A stretch of DNA of 64,000 nt from NCBI GenBank assembly GCA_031213475.1, contig JARUPZ010000035.1, positions 2,904,953-2,968,952 on the forward strand, read 5' to 3'. The notes beneath the pieces are model-generated. The model saw only the letters and a program-made list of their open reading frames with translations, did no database searches and was not told the DNA's origin. Both the position numbers and the translations under genes were made by a program. Position 1 is the stretch's first letter. Each line of letters begins with the position of its first letter. Below, piece by piece: positions 15,201-29,100 of this stretch. Origin of the DNA: Nereocystis luetkeana (lineage: Eukaryota; Sar; Phaeophyceae; Laminariales; Laminariaceae).

Positions 15201-18200
15201 GTGCTCGCAGGGAGGAGGGACTTGGAAGTCTTCTTCCCGCGCTGCTCTTCCTCCGCACGGTCCGCGTCTTTGTCCGCACGGTTCCGACTTACGTCACCAG
15301 TCGGTGCTTCGTCGCGGCTGGCACTCTCTTGGAGGGCAAGCCGTACGTCGCCCGGGGGGTGATCGATGTAATGGGAGGGCACAGTCGCGGTACCCAGCAA
15401 GTCTCGGTTCCCTCCGATTACCCGCTTGCTCCACACGGAGATGGTCAAGTCACAACCGGGAGATAACACAGGCTCAGAGGTGGTCAAATCACAGCCGAGG
15501 GGTGGCGCAAGCTCGTCGTGTAGCCGTTGACAGTATCTTCCGTCTGGCCGAACCGTCGTCGCTCCCGGTTCCCCCGCGTCTCCAGCGGCAGTGGTGATGG
15601 TGTTGGGGGCGTTTTGGAGTGGTGATATGGTCAGGCGGAACCGTTCCTCAGGTTGTTCCCAGGATAGTCCAGCGGTGAGCTTTTGTGGGCGGGTCTTGCC
15701 GACCTCGCGCTGGCCCGCTTCGATCACGCAGTAGCATTGGCATTGACCAAGCCAATTGGTCTGCACCGCACACGTGAAGAATCGGCAGCGAGGGATCAGT
15801 TTTTTTTTGTCCATATAGTGAGCGTGCGTAGAGCACAAAATATATATATATGAACGAAAACAGCGTAGCCAGCTACCCTAAACTCATGCTTCGTGACATA
15901 CGGCTATATAGAGGTGAAGCGCTTAGATGATTGTTTTTCTTGGGAAAAGAAACACCATAGAGAAAATTCGACGAAAGTTCGTGGTTTTCTTCTTTTGCCA
16001 TGATAGGGGGACAGCACACAAGATAATATCTTTTGTTTCCTGTGAACATAGCAAATCCAACTACTTTTTCACCTGTCTGATGTCGTCCACCCCAATTACA
16101 CGAATCAACAAGTTCTGCGGCTCCGGTACAGTCGTCGGGCCAGCCTGAACATTTTCCTCGTTCATCGAGGCTACCTCCATTGATCCTAGGCTTGCACTGA
16201 CGGCACCCAGACTGTCAGCATCATTCGTCTCGTCCTCGTCCCACGTTACCCCCTCCCACTTCTCCTCCTCCTCATTTCCTTTGATCATACCTCCCACAGC
16301 CACCCTAGGCCCAACTTCTGCCCCGTCGACTTCTCTTAGCGGACTGTTGGCACCACCACCACCACCACCACCACCTCCACCTCCAACATCACCAGCTGTC
16401 TCCCGAGCGCGGATCGTGATTACTCCGTTCCGATCAGCAGATGACCCTCCTGCATTTACCGTGCTGCCACCAAGATCATTTTTAGCAGCGGCGCTTATAT
16501 TCGTCTGCGTGCTATTTTCTTTAGCTGGTGCTGACGACAAGTTGACCGCAGCGCGAGCGGGAGAAGAGATGATGCTTCTGCCCTTGGCGGTTGCTCTTCC
16601 AACTCCAGCAGCAACAGCAGCAGCTTCCCTTTCACTTTCAACGCCGCCTTCAAGGGAAATTTTTAGCACCCCTTGCACGAGTTTCTGCTTCGACGGGTGG
16701 AGCTCCGCGGGAGGTTTGCGGGTCAAGACGAACTCCTGGGTGCCCGGCGCAGCTGGCGGCTCCAGCTGCCGCGATTGAAGGACAACCTGAAGACGTTGTT
16801 GGTTGGCGGGAGGGGAGGGGAGGGGGAGGGGGGTGTACTCGATATCATGCATGGCCGTAGTCGTATGACCATAGAACCTCACATCCGTAGAATACCTGGA
16901 CGAAGCACATCGGGTTTTCACATTTTCACCGACACAGCAGACTTTGGCTGCACCAAGCGCTAAGCGCCGCGAGGTGTTCGGGGGGAAAGAGGACATGAAG
17001 GATAAATAAATCGTGACTCAGTGGCGAGAGCAACATTTCACCCTAAGATATGATAGCCTATAAGCTCAAGGTTGTCCAGGGATAATTTCACGTTAAAATC
17101 CTGCCAAGATTCGCTCACATTAGGCGTTTTTTGGCCGCAGGTTCGAAACTACTGTAGGATTACAACGACAATGGAGACCGTATCACACGGGTGATAATGT
17201 AGCTCACCAAGGGATTATTTTTCACTGGAGTTTTTCTCCGAAACATGACTTACGGGAAGGGGGAGGGGGGGGGGGGGCGTACCCAACGAAACTGGCGGCT
17301 TACGTAGCAAGATCTTGTCGAGGTTATTCTTCCATAAAGGCGTCGCCCGGCGTTTGCATCCCTCCCCTCGTTGCCGAGAAAAAATCACGCTTTGAAATTT
17401 GTCCCAGGGGGCGTGTTGTCTTGCGTGTGGTACACACGGTATACAGTTCTTTGGTCGAGCGTCGAGCCCCCCCCCCCCCCCCCCCCCGTCTGTCAGAAAA
17501 TAATTGGGGGTAAAAAGTTGTTCGTACCCCCGTCGTGGGGCGCATTGGCTATACCTGCCCCAAGAAGCTCCCTTTTCCCCGTGGCAGGTCCTCGCCCCAA
17601 ACCTCAATAACCAGAGGACGCGTTTCTTCCACGGAACGGCCCGGAAAGGCAAGCCGAAACCTGTCCTCGTCCCAGGTTGGCTCGTTAGAGCCCAGGTAGG
17701 TTTTGGTGCGCCCTAGCTCCACCCCTCTCCACTTGACGACGCAGTACGAGTCAGGTTTTCCGGTGCTAACAAAGAGGATGAAACGTAGAAGTAAGGATGG
17801 GGGGGGGGGGGTGGGTCACATCGGCGCAATTTCGATGGAGATCGACGAGGGAAGAGAAGGGCTGAACGTCTTCTTGCGATAAAAACGCCTGCCAAGGCAA
17901 GAACCGTAGTGGGGAAGGGAGGTAAGAGCCTGCTATATACTTGTGACCCAGACCTCAGCTACGGCTGTCGGTAGAAGGGGGAGAGGAAGGAAAAGTGGAG
18001 AGAAAAAAAACGGGATACAAAAAAAATAATCAGAGCAGTAGATCAAGGCCGCCGATGCATGGTTTTCTTCGTGGAATTGGAGGGGGGGAATACCAGGCAG
18101 TTGCTACAGAAACAATGGGGTTCCTCATTTTGCATGCCGTCCCTCTGGAAATGTGGAAAGTAATTAAATGCCATAAATTTTCTGTAGTGCTTGTTTGAAC

Positions 18201-20084
18201 TACAGCAATCCAATTAGTACTTCGTTAATAGGCTACCAGGTACGTTGTACCCTTTAACTCGTGTCCTAAACCCAAACCGAAGCAGTGACCAAATTAATTT
18301 GTTGTGTATAGTAGGTACAGAAGGGAGCTAGACTTCTCGCGTAGGGCTTTTTTTGTTCCCATTTTTTCTTTTTATAGCGTGAACATGAGTGATCAACGTT
18401 GAAGCTCAACCTACACATTGCCGGATGGGCAAGGATAGCAATAATTAAGTACGTAAATGCTAGTCAATTTAGTAGATAGTTTTAGCCAATTGATTCGTCT
18501 GAAATAATTATTTGATTACTTTATTTTTCTCGAACTGCTGTTAACTGTATTTGCAGTTGTTCCACAATCTTTTTTTCTTCCCCCCCCCCCCAAAACTACA
18601 AGTGGGAAGAATGTAAAGAAAACAACGATACGAGGTTGAAAAAACAACCCACTACATACCGCGCTGTCGGTCTCTATTCACTCACGAGTCGGGCTTCGCC
18701 AAGCCAGACGCCCCACGGACAACCAGTACGGCATGCCCCCGCGCCTCCTCCTCCTCCGCCCCCTCTTGGCCAACCTCCCCCCACTCCAGCTTGAGCACGA
18801 GCTGACCCATCGGGCGAAGTTCTTCTCCTCTCCCTTCTTGTTCGATCCCGGTATATCTTCCCTCCTCCTCCTCCTCCTCCTCCTCCTCGCTAACGAGGAT
18901 ACAAGCACCGCCATTGTTTCTTCCCGACGAAAACAGCTGGACAAAGTTGTACCCGTCCCTTGCAGCGTCGAGATCCAGCGACGCGGAGGCCAGCGCGATC
19001 TCGGTAGAAGTTACTCCGGCCTCCGCCGCCATCACCCCCCCCGCCGGCGTCGCAGCCGGCGTCGCAGCCGCCATTTCTCGTTGGGTGACAACAGCAGCAG
19101 TGTCACTGCTGCTGCTGCAGCTGCTTTTTTCCACCTTTGCGATAATATGGCACCGGAGCTCGGTCACGCTTTGGTCGATGCGAAGACCGTGGTGACCGTC
19201 ATGCCACTGGGGTGCGCAGGAAACTACTCCCCCGAGTTGTCGCTTCACGTGAAACGGTGTGGTGCGGAAAGCGGCATTTTTCCCCCCCCCCGCGGAAATC
19301 CTTACCGTAACCGAAACGACTTTGTCCCTCGTGCTTGTAGCACCAGCCGACGACGATGACGACGACGAGGTCCTGTAAAATTCTGTGTTTTTTTTTTCAC
19401 GGTCCGAAGGGAAAGCAAAGCACGTTGTTAAGTAGCGTCGTTTAGCGTGTGTATATAAGCTAGCCCGTAGCTGACCTCTATCACTTGAAAACCGTCACAC
19501 AGAAGCAGATGAGCACTACTCGTAGAGGGGTACCGACCTCGTACCGATGATGTCGTACGAAATGCGGCAAGTGTCTCAGATGACTCCCTGTGTTATCAAG
19601 CAGCGACTAGATGAGGCTGGCTGAAACCGCTGTAACAATCTATCATATCTACAGTAATACAGGTTGGTATTGGCGTTTGGTGGTGGTATATGAACTACTA
19701 CATCTCAAAGGCCAGCACGGACAAAAACAAAACCGTTTGAACATCCGTGTTTGTGTGTTTCGTGAACCGCGCGATTGGTTGCAGCAGCATGGACAGGTCA
19801 GAGTGGCACGTTTTCCGTGAGCGCTCCCTCCATGACGCTTGCCATGATAGTGGAATACCGCTCTGGCCGTAAATATAATAACCATTTGGCCTTCACGTTA
19901 TTGTCTATACGGTCCTTTTACTTCCGCCCAGAGTACTATATAGAGCGCCATATGGCCATAATGCCGTATAGAGCGCTGAGCTCGCCTTACAGGAGGGCGA
20001 TATCGTTTTTTAGCGCTCGATTTTTCGAAAACGGGAAGGGTTTCCAACACCTAACAGAGGAGGCATTCTCGAAAATATCCGGTC

Positions 20085-20119
<35 letters not shown>

Positions 20120-23100
20120 TTCCGAGAGTGTAACGTTCGACGTCAGCAACCTTAACTACCGCTGTGAAGGGAAAACGAGCGCTGAAAAACGATCGCACCA
20201 CCCTGCTGTGTGTGCGAAAACTCTACGGGATTACCGACTGATGGGGGGGCGTCGCAATTGAGGAAGCCCCGAAACTCGTTGGACTATACACGACCGTTTT
20301 TTCTTTTTTTTCAGTTAAGGCCATGATTTACTAATGCAAACTGTCTCTCTACCGTGGATCATTCATTGTAAGTATTGGATTGGGCGAGGCCTCCTGTGCC
20401 AGCACGGGGGGGTCCTCGCCTGGTTTGTCCCCCCCGCACGGAGTGAACGCTTGGCTAGCGTATCAGATACTCAACGCGGAGCCAGTATCTGCAGATGATC
20501 TGTCCGCTGCGTGATGCGCGATCGAAGTATCACACCCAGCTTGTTTGCAAAAAAAGATGAGTTTCGACGAAATCCTCGATCTCACCGCTGCCTGTTTTTT
20601 ATTTTTCTTCACTGTGAATAAATACTAATGCTTCGTGTGTTTACTAACCAAGACTATGCGTATGCAGTCGAAAAACATATCATGCTACTACGGGGGACCA
20701 TAGTAAATAGGACCAAATATTGTTAAAAAAATATATAGGGAAATATGTAGGTTTTAGTCTGTACCGTAGGTCCTATATACTATGCCCCCCCGTAATAGCT
20801 ACCTTCCAGCGCCGGTGACAATTCTGCCGAGGTCACCCCCACTTCCAGGTTCCGGCATGGCTGTTCTTTGCGTCCAAGGGCGTCGGTGGGTACCTGCAGA
20901 CGTTTTGTTACCACGAACAGGCTCCCCTCCGAAGGGTCGACTTTCCACACCTCTGCACCAGAGGAGGATGTGACAGCGCCCTCAACTGCCTACAACCAGC
21001 ATAGAAGGAGGGGGGGGGGGAGGCACAGTGGTGGAGATATTGTCAAGATGTTTTACAAAATGAATAGAAACATATATAGATACGTCAGCTGTGAGTTCAA
21101 CCGATCGAGTGGGTGGGAGGGGCACAGTGGTGGGGATATCGTCAGGATGGTTTGTGAACATGTTACAAATAAACACGTCTTCTGTGAAGCTCGACCGATT
21201 GATGGAGTTTTTTACACCCAGATTTTGCCAGCCGCATTATAGACACGTCGGACACGCGTGTTTATGAGTTGTGCCAGCAGCACTTCACGTACTATCTGCA
21301 TGATCTATGATAGCTCGTGTTGCCGCGTGGGAGTCGTATAGATTTGCAATATCTACGTAGCACATGTTTCCTGGGTCGGATCGATACTCTACAGATCCTG
21401 CGCTGCAACATCTCATATCTGTAGATCGTGACATGTCTACCCAACCTATGTGCAGACTCGTCTAGCTGACACGGACCTTGGCGGTCGTGACGAGAGCATC
21501 TCTTATCGGCAGTAATAGGGTAGGATCTACGTACAGTAGATGTTCTACTGTGTAGATCGTGATCTATTTGTTCGACGTTGTGGGTGGACTCTTCTCGCCA
21601 ACACTGTACTGACCTTGGCGGTCGCCACGAGGACATCAATCAGCGACGACTCGAAGCTGCGACCCGACCACTGTACTGACCTTGGCGGTCGCCACGAGGA
21701 CATCAATCAGCGACGACTCGAAGCTGCGACCCGACCGCGCCACCGTGCTTGCTGCACACCGTCGTCTGTCGCAGCAGATGACCCTTCCAAGCGCTCTTCA
21801 ACAAAAATCGACGCGGGCAGTAGTCGACGCGGTGACGAGGAAGAAAGAAAAGCGGGGAACAATGTCGACGTTTTTGTGTGTTTGGCCTACAGTACTACGC
21901 ACAACAAAGCCCTCATCGTTTCACCCAGCAATTTTGGCATTTTTCACCTCGGCCGCGAGCGACCCCACTCTCAGCGCGCGGGTGGGGAAAGCGAAGCGAG
22001 GGAAACTGTCGGGATTTGTTTAGCCTACTACGCATAGAAAAACTACCGTTCACCCCAGTCCTGCTTTTTGCTCATCCACGACAGGAGTACTATAGCCCCA
22101 AGTCCCGCTTTTTGCTGAGCCTCCTCGCTCGAGGAGCTCCCTCTCCGCAAATCAATATGAAAAACAAATCTCACGGTCTGCTGTAGATACGTAGGTACTC
22201 AACAAAAAGATATTGTACGAACACGAAAAGGGCATTCCAACGTTATCGGGTTCCTATTACTCTTCAGGTAACCCATTCAGAACTACAGCCCCGTTCTGGG
22301 AGACAAACCACTCAAATTCTATGTAGTTTGTCCCCAAAGTGGGACTGCAGTCCTAAAAGGGGTTGAGGGACCTCGTCTGTCAGAATTTCGTGTCGCCAAA
22401 ATGTGCAACCTATATGGCAGCACGGGGGGTCTCATAAATTTTGGCACTGGTACCCTCGCCAGAGGACACCCAACCCTCAGCGAAAGGTATATCAACGGGT
22501 GAGGATGACCCCCCCTGCCGACGCAGGAGGCCTCATCCAATCTGACCCTTGCATTTTGTGATCCCGTGACTGAAATTACATGACACAGCAGCAGTTTCGG
22601 CGCTTGCCCTTTTGCTCTCGTCAACGGTGGAGCCGTAACAAGGTGAAAATGGGAAAATGTCAAAACATTTATTTCGCCGGCAAACAGCGTGATATCACAG
22701 CGGAAGTGCCAAGAGCAGACTACGCACTCATCGATTATTGGTGCCTACAAGCAGCAAAACCATAACTCAAGTGTTATAGCAAGTTGGCAGCTTGAATTCA
22801 CTCGTCCTACAAACAGCAAAATAATCACAACTCACCTAAGCTACGAACAGAAAAATCGTCAATCAAGCTATACATGATAGCAAGGTGGCTGGCAGCTTGC
22901 TTTTTCTCGTCAACGGAGGCTTGATGGGCCATATGGATTTTCCGTAACAAATCTAAACAAAACAAGTCGATAAAGTTCTGGCGGACGCTGTTTATTTAGT
23001 CGGCTTGTTCCTACATTCCCCACTCATTGAAGGGACGTCTTTAAACCTTCTGAAGCTTTTTTTTTTTAATCGAGAAACCATGTGGCCGACGTAGGAAAGG

Positions 23101-26100
23101 CTACGCCCGACCCCACCTCCCTCGTACCGTAGTGGCGTCTCGTCTCGTACCTTGCGGCCTCCGATACCATTCGCACGACACCGGCTTCCGGTCGGGCACC
23201 CTCACTTTGGCTGTTTCCCATCTGTTCGAAGGTGTCCATCCCTACCACTCCGATCGAGCTCGACCCTAGGTGTCCCTCGACTGGCACACAAACGAAGGGC
23301 CACCCCACGTGCCCATTGTAGTCGAACACTTTGGGTATCGACGACGTCGATAATGCCTCACTGTGTCGTGGGGGCGGCCTCTCAGCAACTGCTACTGCTG
23401 TCGTGTTTATCGTACCAAGCGTACCGGACAATAAGTGTTGTCGCTCGAGCGCCAATCGGTCACGGTTCAGTTTGCCCCTGAACATTTTTTGTAGAATAAC
23501 GGCTCCCTCCTCCAAGGATCGTTCCATTACCGGCGGTGGTTTCCCCTCGTGGGCCGCGCCATGTTCTTTCGTTTGATTTTCCGCCGACGTATCCTTGCCG
23601 CGACATTGCCGTTTGTTTTTGGGGCCGTTCTTCCCATCCGTTGACATGCCGCCCCGCCGACGTGGAGGGTACATCACCGAGGACAGGTGTCGGGGCCCGA
23701 CGCATGAAAAGCTAACGCCTTCCCCTCGTTTCAGCTCTCTCCCGGCCATCGACGACGTCCTCGTGCAGGCGACGTACCGGATGGTTTGCCCGCCACTGTT
23801 CAAGAGTCCGAGGTAGACTGACACGCCCGGCAGGGCTATCTCCAGCGCCCGCAGAACCCGTCGGTAAAGATCACCGTAGGCGTGCCCACTCGCGCGGTCA
23901 CCACCATCGACGTCTTCTTCCTCCCCATGTTCGTCGCCACCACCAGGGAGACGATCAGGGCCTACCGCTCCACCGCCGTCGCTTTTACGTTCTGGTCCTT
24001 GCACCTCTTCCCTGTTATCTGCGCTTCCGACGTCCTTCTCGCCACCACCATTTTTCGATTCCTTCTCCTCCTCCTCATTGATAGCCGCTTCTCGGCGGGT
24101 GCTGTCCCACGCCTCGCAGATCTGGTGGACCCTAGTCAGCGCGACTCGGCGCTGCTCGACGCGCATCGCTTCCGCTCTAAGCTCCCGGAGGAGGCGTTCC
24201 GCCTCGGTCGCCACTATGCGCATGAACAGCTCGTCTTCCCGGGGGGACTCTACATCATCATCAAGCGCTGGTTCTTCCTCCTTTTTACCGTAGTCTCCAC
24301 TCTTAGCTTTAGAAGGCTGAGGCGGGCGGGGGCGGTGAGTAACGATCGCGTGTCGTAATGCCACCCGCGGGCCAATCCACACCTTCCCGAGTCGCACGCC
24401 GATGTCGGAGAAGGGCACCACGACGATGGAGCGTGCTTGGGGGCAGCACGCGGGAAGCGAGGCGTATGTGAGCTCGAGGACGTCCTCGTACGCGAGTCGA
24501 GGGATGGAGTCTCCGGGCGTGACCGGTGCGTGCCATTTTCGCGCCGACCCCTCCGCGTTAGTCATGTAGACAACCGAGACCCTGGGGTTTTTATCATCGA
24601 CCACCCTAGGGCCGCCGTCGGGTTTTTCCGCGGTAGCCAAAACCCTCGTAGCGTCACCGTCGTCGTCTTTGCTTTGTTTCGCCACCGATGGTTGCGGCGG
24701 CGACACCGAAGCACCGTCTTGATCGAGAGCGTGCGGAAAAAAATGCGACGGGAAGAGTGTGCGCCTTGCAGCAGCCGCCGCCGTCATCGCGCGACGTCCC
24801 CAGTCCAATCCCACCTGCGGGGTGACGCGAAGAAACAATTCCGACTGCCGGGACGATTTTTTTCCGCTTTTCCTAGTCTCCCCCTTTTCCTCCTCCGTGG
24901 CCCGTTCGTTTTTACGCCCACCAGCAGTAGTAGTTGTAGCACCTCGGGCTTCTGCTGAAGCGGCAGTGCTAGAGAAAGTCGAGTCAGTAGAATGTAGCAG
25001 CGGTAGCGAGAGTCGGCCTGGTTCGGACAGCACGAGAGTGCCGGGACTTACGCTAGCCGAGGCGAGGAGTCTACAGCATGACGATACCGTCGCAATATCG
25101 TGGAGTTCTTCTTCTTCTTCTTCATGGCGTGAAGGAGAAATTCCGCGACAACTACCGTCGTCGCTATCGGAGGTTTCCCATATCTCGAAGACAAGTTGAA
25201 GGGGTAGCCCCCCCCCGTACCGGTGGTGTCCCGCCAGTGCCACTTCGAACTTTGCGGCCTGATTTTCCCATGAGACCTTTCCCATCATCATCCTGATTGC
25301 CGCCGCTTCTGCTTCCGATGTCGAAGTCGTCGTCGCGGTAATAATGTTCCTGCCAGCGCTATTGACAACAATCTTGGAAGCTCGGGTCCGACCGATTTCA
25401 ACGCCGTCTTCCTTGACGAGGCAGAACGCACCGCTATGTTTTTGTTGGGGACGAGGAGCAGGCAGGCGTAAGGCGGTGTCAGGCATTCTCGGTTGTTGTT
25501 TCCTCCGGGTGTTTGTACACCACCACCTTTTCCCTAAAACGCAAGGACCATTTTGACTAAATATAAATGTGCAAGCGATCCCTATCTATCGGGACAGAGT
25601 GGTACGTCGGAAGCGACGGAGGCGTTACCCTGTTACTATCCGTTCGATCACTTTTGCGAAACGCGCCAAGAGTGAGATTGGTCGACAGTCAATGTTGGTG
25701 CTCAATTGAAGTTTCTTTGAGTCTCTCCACAACGTAATGGCGATTGCCTTTACCTTTCGGTAGTGGTTGGTCTACTACAAAATACTCGTTTTGCGTTTTT
25801 AACAGAAACGAACACCATCACCCGAAAAACAGAGCAAATTTCTTCTGAGGCCTTTGACGTGCGGTCATCACTTTCGAATCGCGACTGCGTAGATAGTCTA
25901 CGCCGCCGCCAAAGTTTACCGCAAGCTGTATCTTCGGTGTTCACAATATATGGCGATTGCTCTTTAGTACGTATCCCATTCCCTTATACGGAACCCGAAC
26001 ACCGTCGGAAAAAACTAAAACGGGGGAGCATAGCAATCAGAACCAAATATAGTTGTGTAAACATACTAATCAGAAGCAAACATGGTGTGCAAACATACCA

Positions 26101-29100
26101 ATCAGAACCTAGTATGATTGTGTAAACCTAGCAATCAGAACCCAATATGGTTGTGTAAACATACGGAGATGCATGGTTTTTTGGGTCCATCGTGGGTTCT
26201 GGCTACTTTGACCTATACACCGTAAGGGCTGTGAGTGAGTAAGGCATGCCTTATTGGCAGGCGAAGCATGCCAACTACCTGCCTGGCTCACTGTTTTTCA
26301 TCCGTTTCAATAACGCACGCTGAACCACAACAAAAAAACGCGCTAACCAACCATATACAAAATGCGCAAAATACCCCACACGCAATTATTGATAAGTGCT
26401 GTATCACCTAGCCAACGACGTCTGGTAGTATGTTGTTAGGGGAGGAACATAGCAATCATAAACCAAATATGGTTTATAAACATAGGGGGGATATGTTGTC
26501 TCTGGGTCCATCGTGGGTTCTGATTCTTAGAACATTAGCCCCCCCGCCCGCAATAGCCGGCGAGTTATGCCAATGTATGCCAACTCACATCAGTCCTGGA
26601 AAACACAACACGCGCACCTTCTTTCAGAGTATGGCAGACCGTTAGCCACAAGCGCCTCCACCGTGACGCAAGAACGGGTGAATTCCGAAGCCAGGCTGCC
26701 CCCTCCCCGTCTAAGCCACAGCTGGAAGCTTAGCGACCCCCTGGCAGCAAGGTTGCTCTCGCTCCCGCGGGAACGCCTCGGGCGAAGCGGGCGGGGCACG
26801 ACTACGCCGTGCGCCACGTGGGGCACGAAGTCTCCCGACAACATCACCTGGTTGCGGCGGGCACCAACCAACGCCCGTGTGAATCGGCAGCCCTTGGGCT
26901 CAACAACTTTATGGAGAAGCTCAACGAAACATTTTTTGGGCCCTTGCGAGACTCCACCACCTTACCAGTATACATACCTCGACCCGTTTTGGCTACTGCA
27001 GTAACTGCCTCACATTGTTTCCAAGTAATTTGTCCACAAAACAGGGACTTGCCAAATAAGGGGGATAATCAATTTTGTCACACTCTGGCCGGACTCTTAA
27101 CGCCTACCAGGTATTTGGTATCCACACCATAGATCTCACGGGGACTGTATTTACGGCGAGTTGGTAATCACATCAGAGTTCACACGGAGATATATTGTAT
27201 ACCTGGTATATTATATGTAATCAGCCATTTAGCCAGAGCGTTGAACTCATAACATCTACGAGCTGGGCCAGTCATATAACGGAGAAACGTTCCTAAAGTC
27301 GTACCTCGTGAACCACTGCAAATTAGGCTACAAAAGTTGGAATCAGTAACCCTGCCACACCAGTGCATGTGCAAAAAAAATATATGGAAAAGTGTCACTT
27401 TTTTCCGACTCGATTTCCCCGAGATATCCGCGAAAGCTTTAAAAACCCCATTTTTTGGCACTAAAATCGTATCAAAATTGGCGCTTTCGATCAAGATGGA
27501 ATTTGGTGGAGACAGTGCTGAAGGTATAAGGAGAAGATCAGTGCAAGTCTTGTTGCCCAAGTCGCCACTCATCAAGAGATACTACCAAAGCTCGATTCCA
27601 TATGTAAACAAGTAGTCACGAAAAAATGGCATTTATGCGATGCCCCGCTCAATTTTGTTTTTTGTTTTTGGCTGAATTTTCAACCCCGTATATTTGAATC
27701 GCACGTTCAAAGGTATTAAGTGTCGTCCTTTATAGCATATTTTGATATGTTTTTCTAGTTTTGGTCGCTTTTGTATTTTTTCGGGTTGTTGGAGCGGTCA
27801 TATATCTCGGAAAAAAATAAATAGTAGAGGGCCCGACACTCTATGCGTCTGTGAGTGCATGAACTACGCCGTGTCAAAACATCAAGTCCAAAATGGCCAA
27901 ATTGACGGGGGCAATACGATGTTTAAACAGTTTCAAGGCTGGCCCAGCTCGTAGGGGCAAAATGTACCGTATCGCTTTCAGACCCAACCCCTGTGTGGAC
28001 GTAACCACGATACGTTCAGGGTACCATGAGAGGGTTGTGCATATTTTTCATTTATTTTTGCTCATCTCATTTATTATCTTCGCACATCTTCTTCTCTCTC
28101 TCCTTCCAACTCGTAACTCGGATCCGGGGTCACATAGCAGGCTCTTCTACCCCCTTCCCGCTACGGTACGTGCCTTCATTTTTATCGCGGGAAGATTTCA
28201 GCCTTTTCTTCCCTCGTCGACTCGCATCCAATTGTGCCTACCCACGCTGCAAGGCGCTCTCAACAATTGAATCCTTTTGATTTTGATTTTTGCAAATAAA
28301 GTCAAAGGTCCGACCCACCTGGGGCTCGAACCCAGGACTCAAACAAGTAGAATTCTAGGTTAACCACTTGAACCACCGGGGCGACCGCATATGTATATAT
28401 ATATTTAATCCCGATGGGTCTGTCAGACCTAAACGTTTTGTTGATTAGAACCCCCCCCCCCTCTCCCACATCACCTCAGTGAGATGGGCGGCATTTTGTT
28501 TTAGCATGGCCTTGCACAACGAAGCAACATTTCTCCACTGGAGTACAGTATTGCGTCACGACCAAAATACGGATTTTTACTGGGCTAAGCACCGTACGCA
28601 GCAGCGCCCTCAACAATACCTGCCCGAGATGGTCGCCACGCGCCTCTGTCGGTCCGCGCGCCTCCCACAGGTCAATCTCAACTTCGACCTCACGGCGCTC
28701 GAAACACTCCTCTGGCAGCGGGATAGTGCATGAGCTTCCACGCCGAGCGGTCCATACGTGGCTGGCGTTGTTTTCGGCCCCAGACTCAGTGGAGGTGGGG
28801 ATAGAGGCGGCGGCGGCGGCGGTTCGTTTCGACAAGAAGGGGGTGACGGTGTCCGTCTGGAGTAGTTCCGTTCCCCCGAAGGAGAACGTGGCGAAGAGGG
28901 GAGCGGCCGGCGCGGTCAGGTTTGTCGCGCTCACCAAGCGCACTTGAACCTGCGAAGGGGAGAAAAAATAGTTATTTTGACAGACACACGGAGGAGTGAG
29001 AGCTCAGTTGTAGTCGTGGTGGTCAGAGCTCAGACGTCAGACTACTATTCAGGACGAAATATAGTGTGTGTAAGGTAGGGAGATACATGGCGTTGGGGTC

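Noticed and set aside
18733..19359. 208-codon plus-strand ORF
   Set aside because: Antisense to exon 28; Leu/Arg runs reflect the poly-Glu and poly-Ser coding on the other strand.
23066..23127. In-frame stop after exon 24 as the true gene end
   Set aside because: C2 and GAF exons of the same style and strand continue below it, and good donors (GTACGA) precede it with phases matching exon 25. It stays an alternative ending.
27180..27575. 131-codon minus-strand ORF
   Set aside because: AT-rich, no motif, and exons 22 and 23 join FLGQ-style in phase 0 without it.
28308..28388. Functional tRNA gene on the minus strand
   Set aside because: Boxes A and B are present but the acceptor stem does not pair and the body matches a dispersed repeat, so a SINE is preferred.
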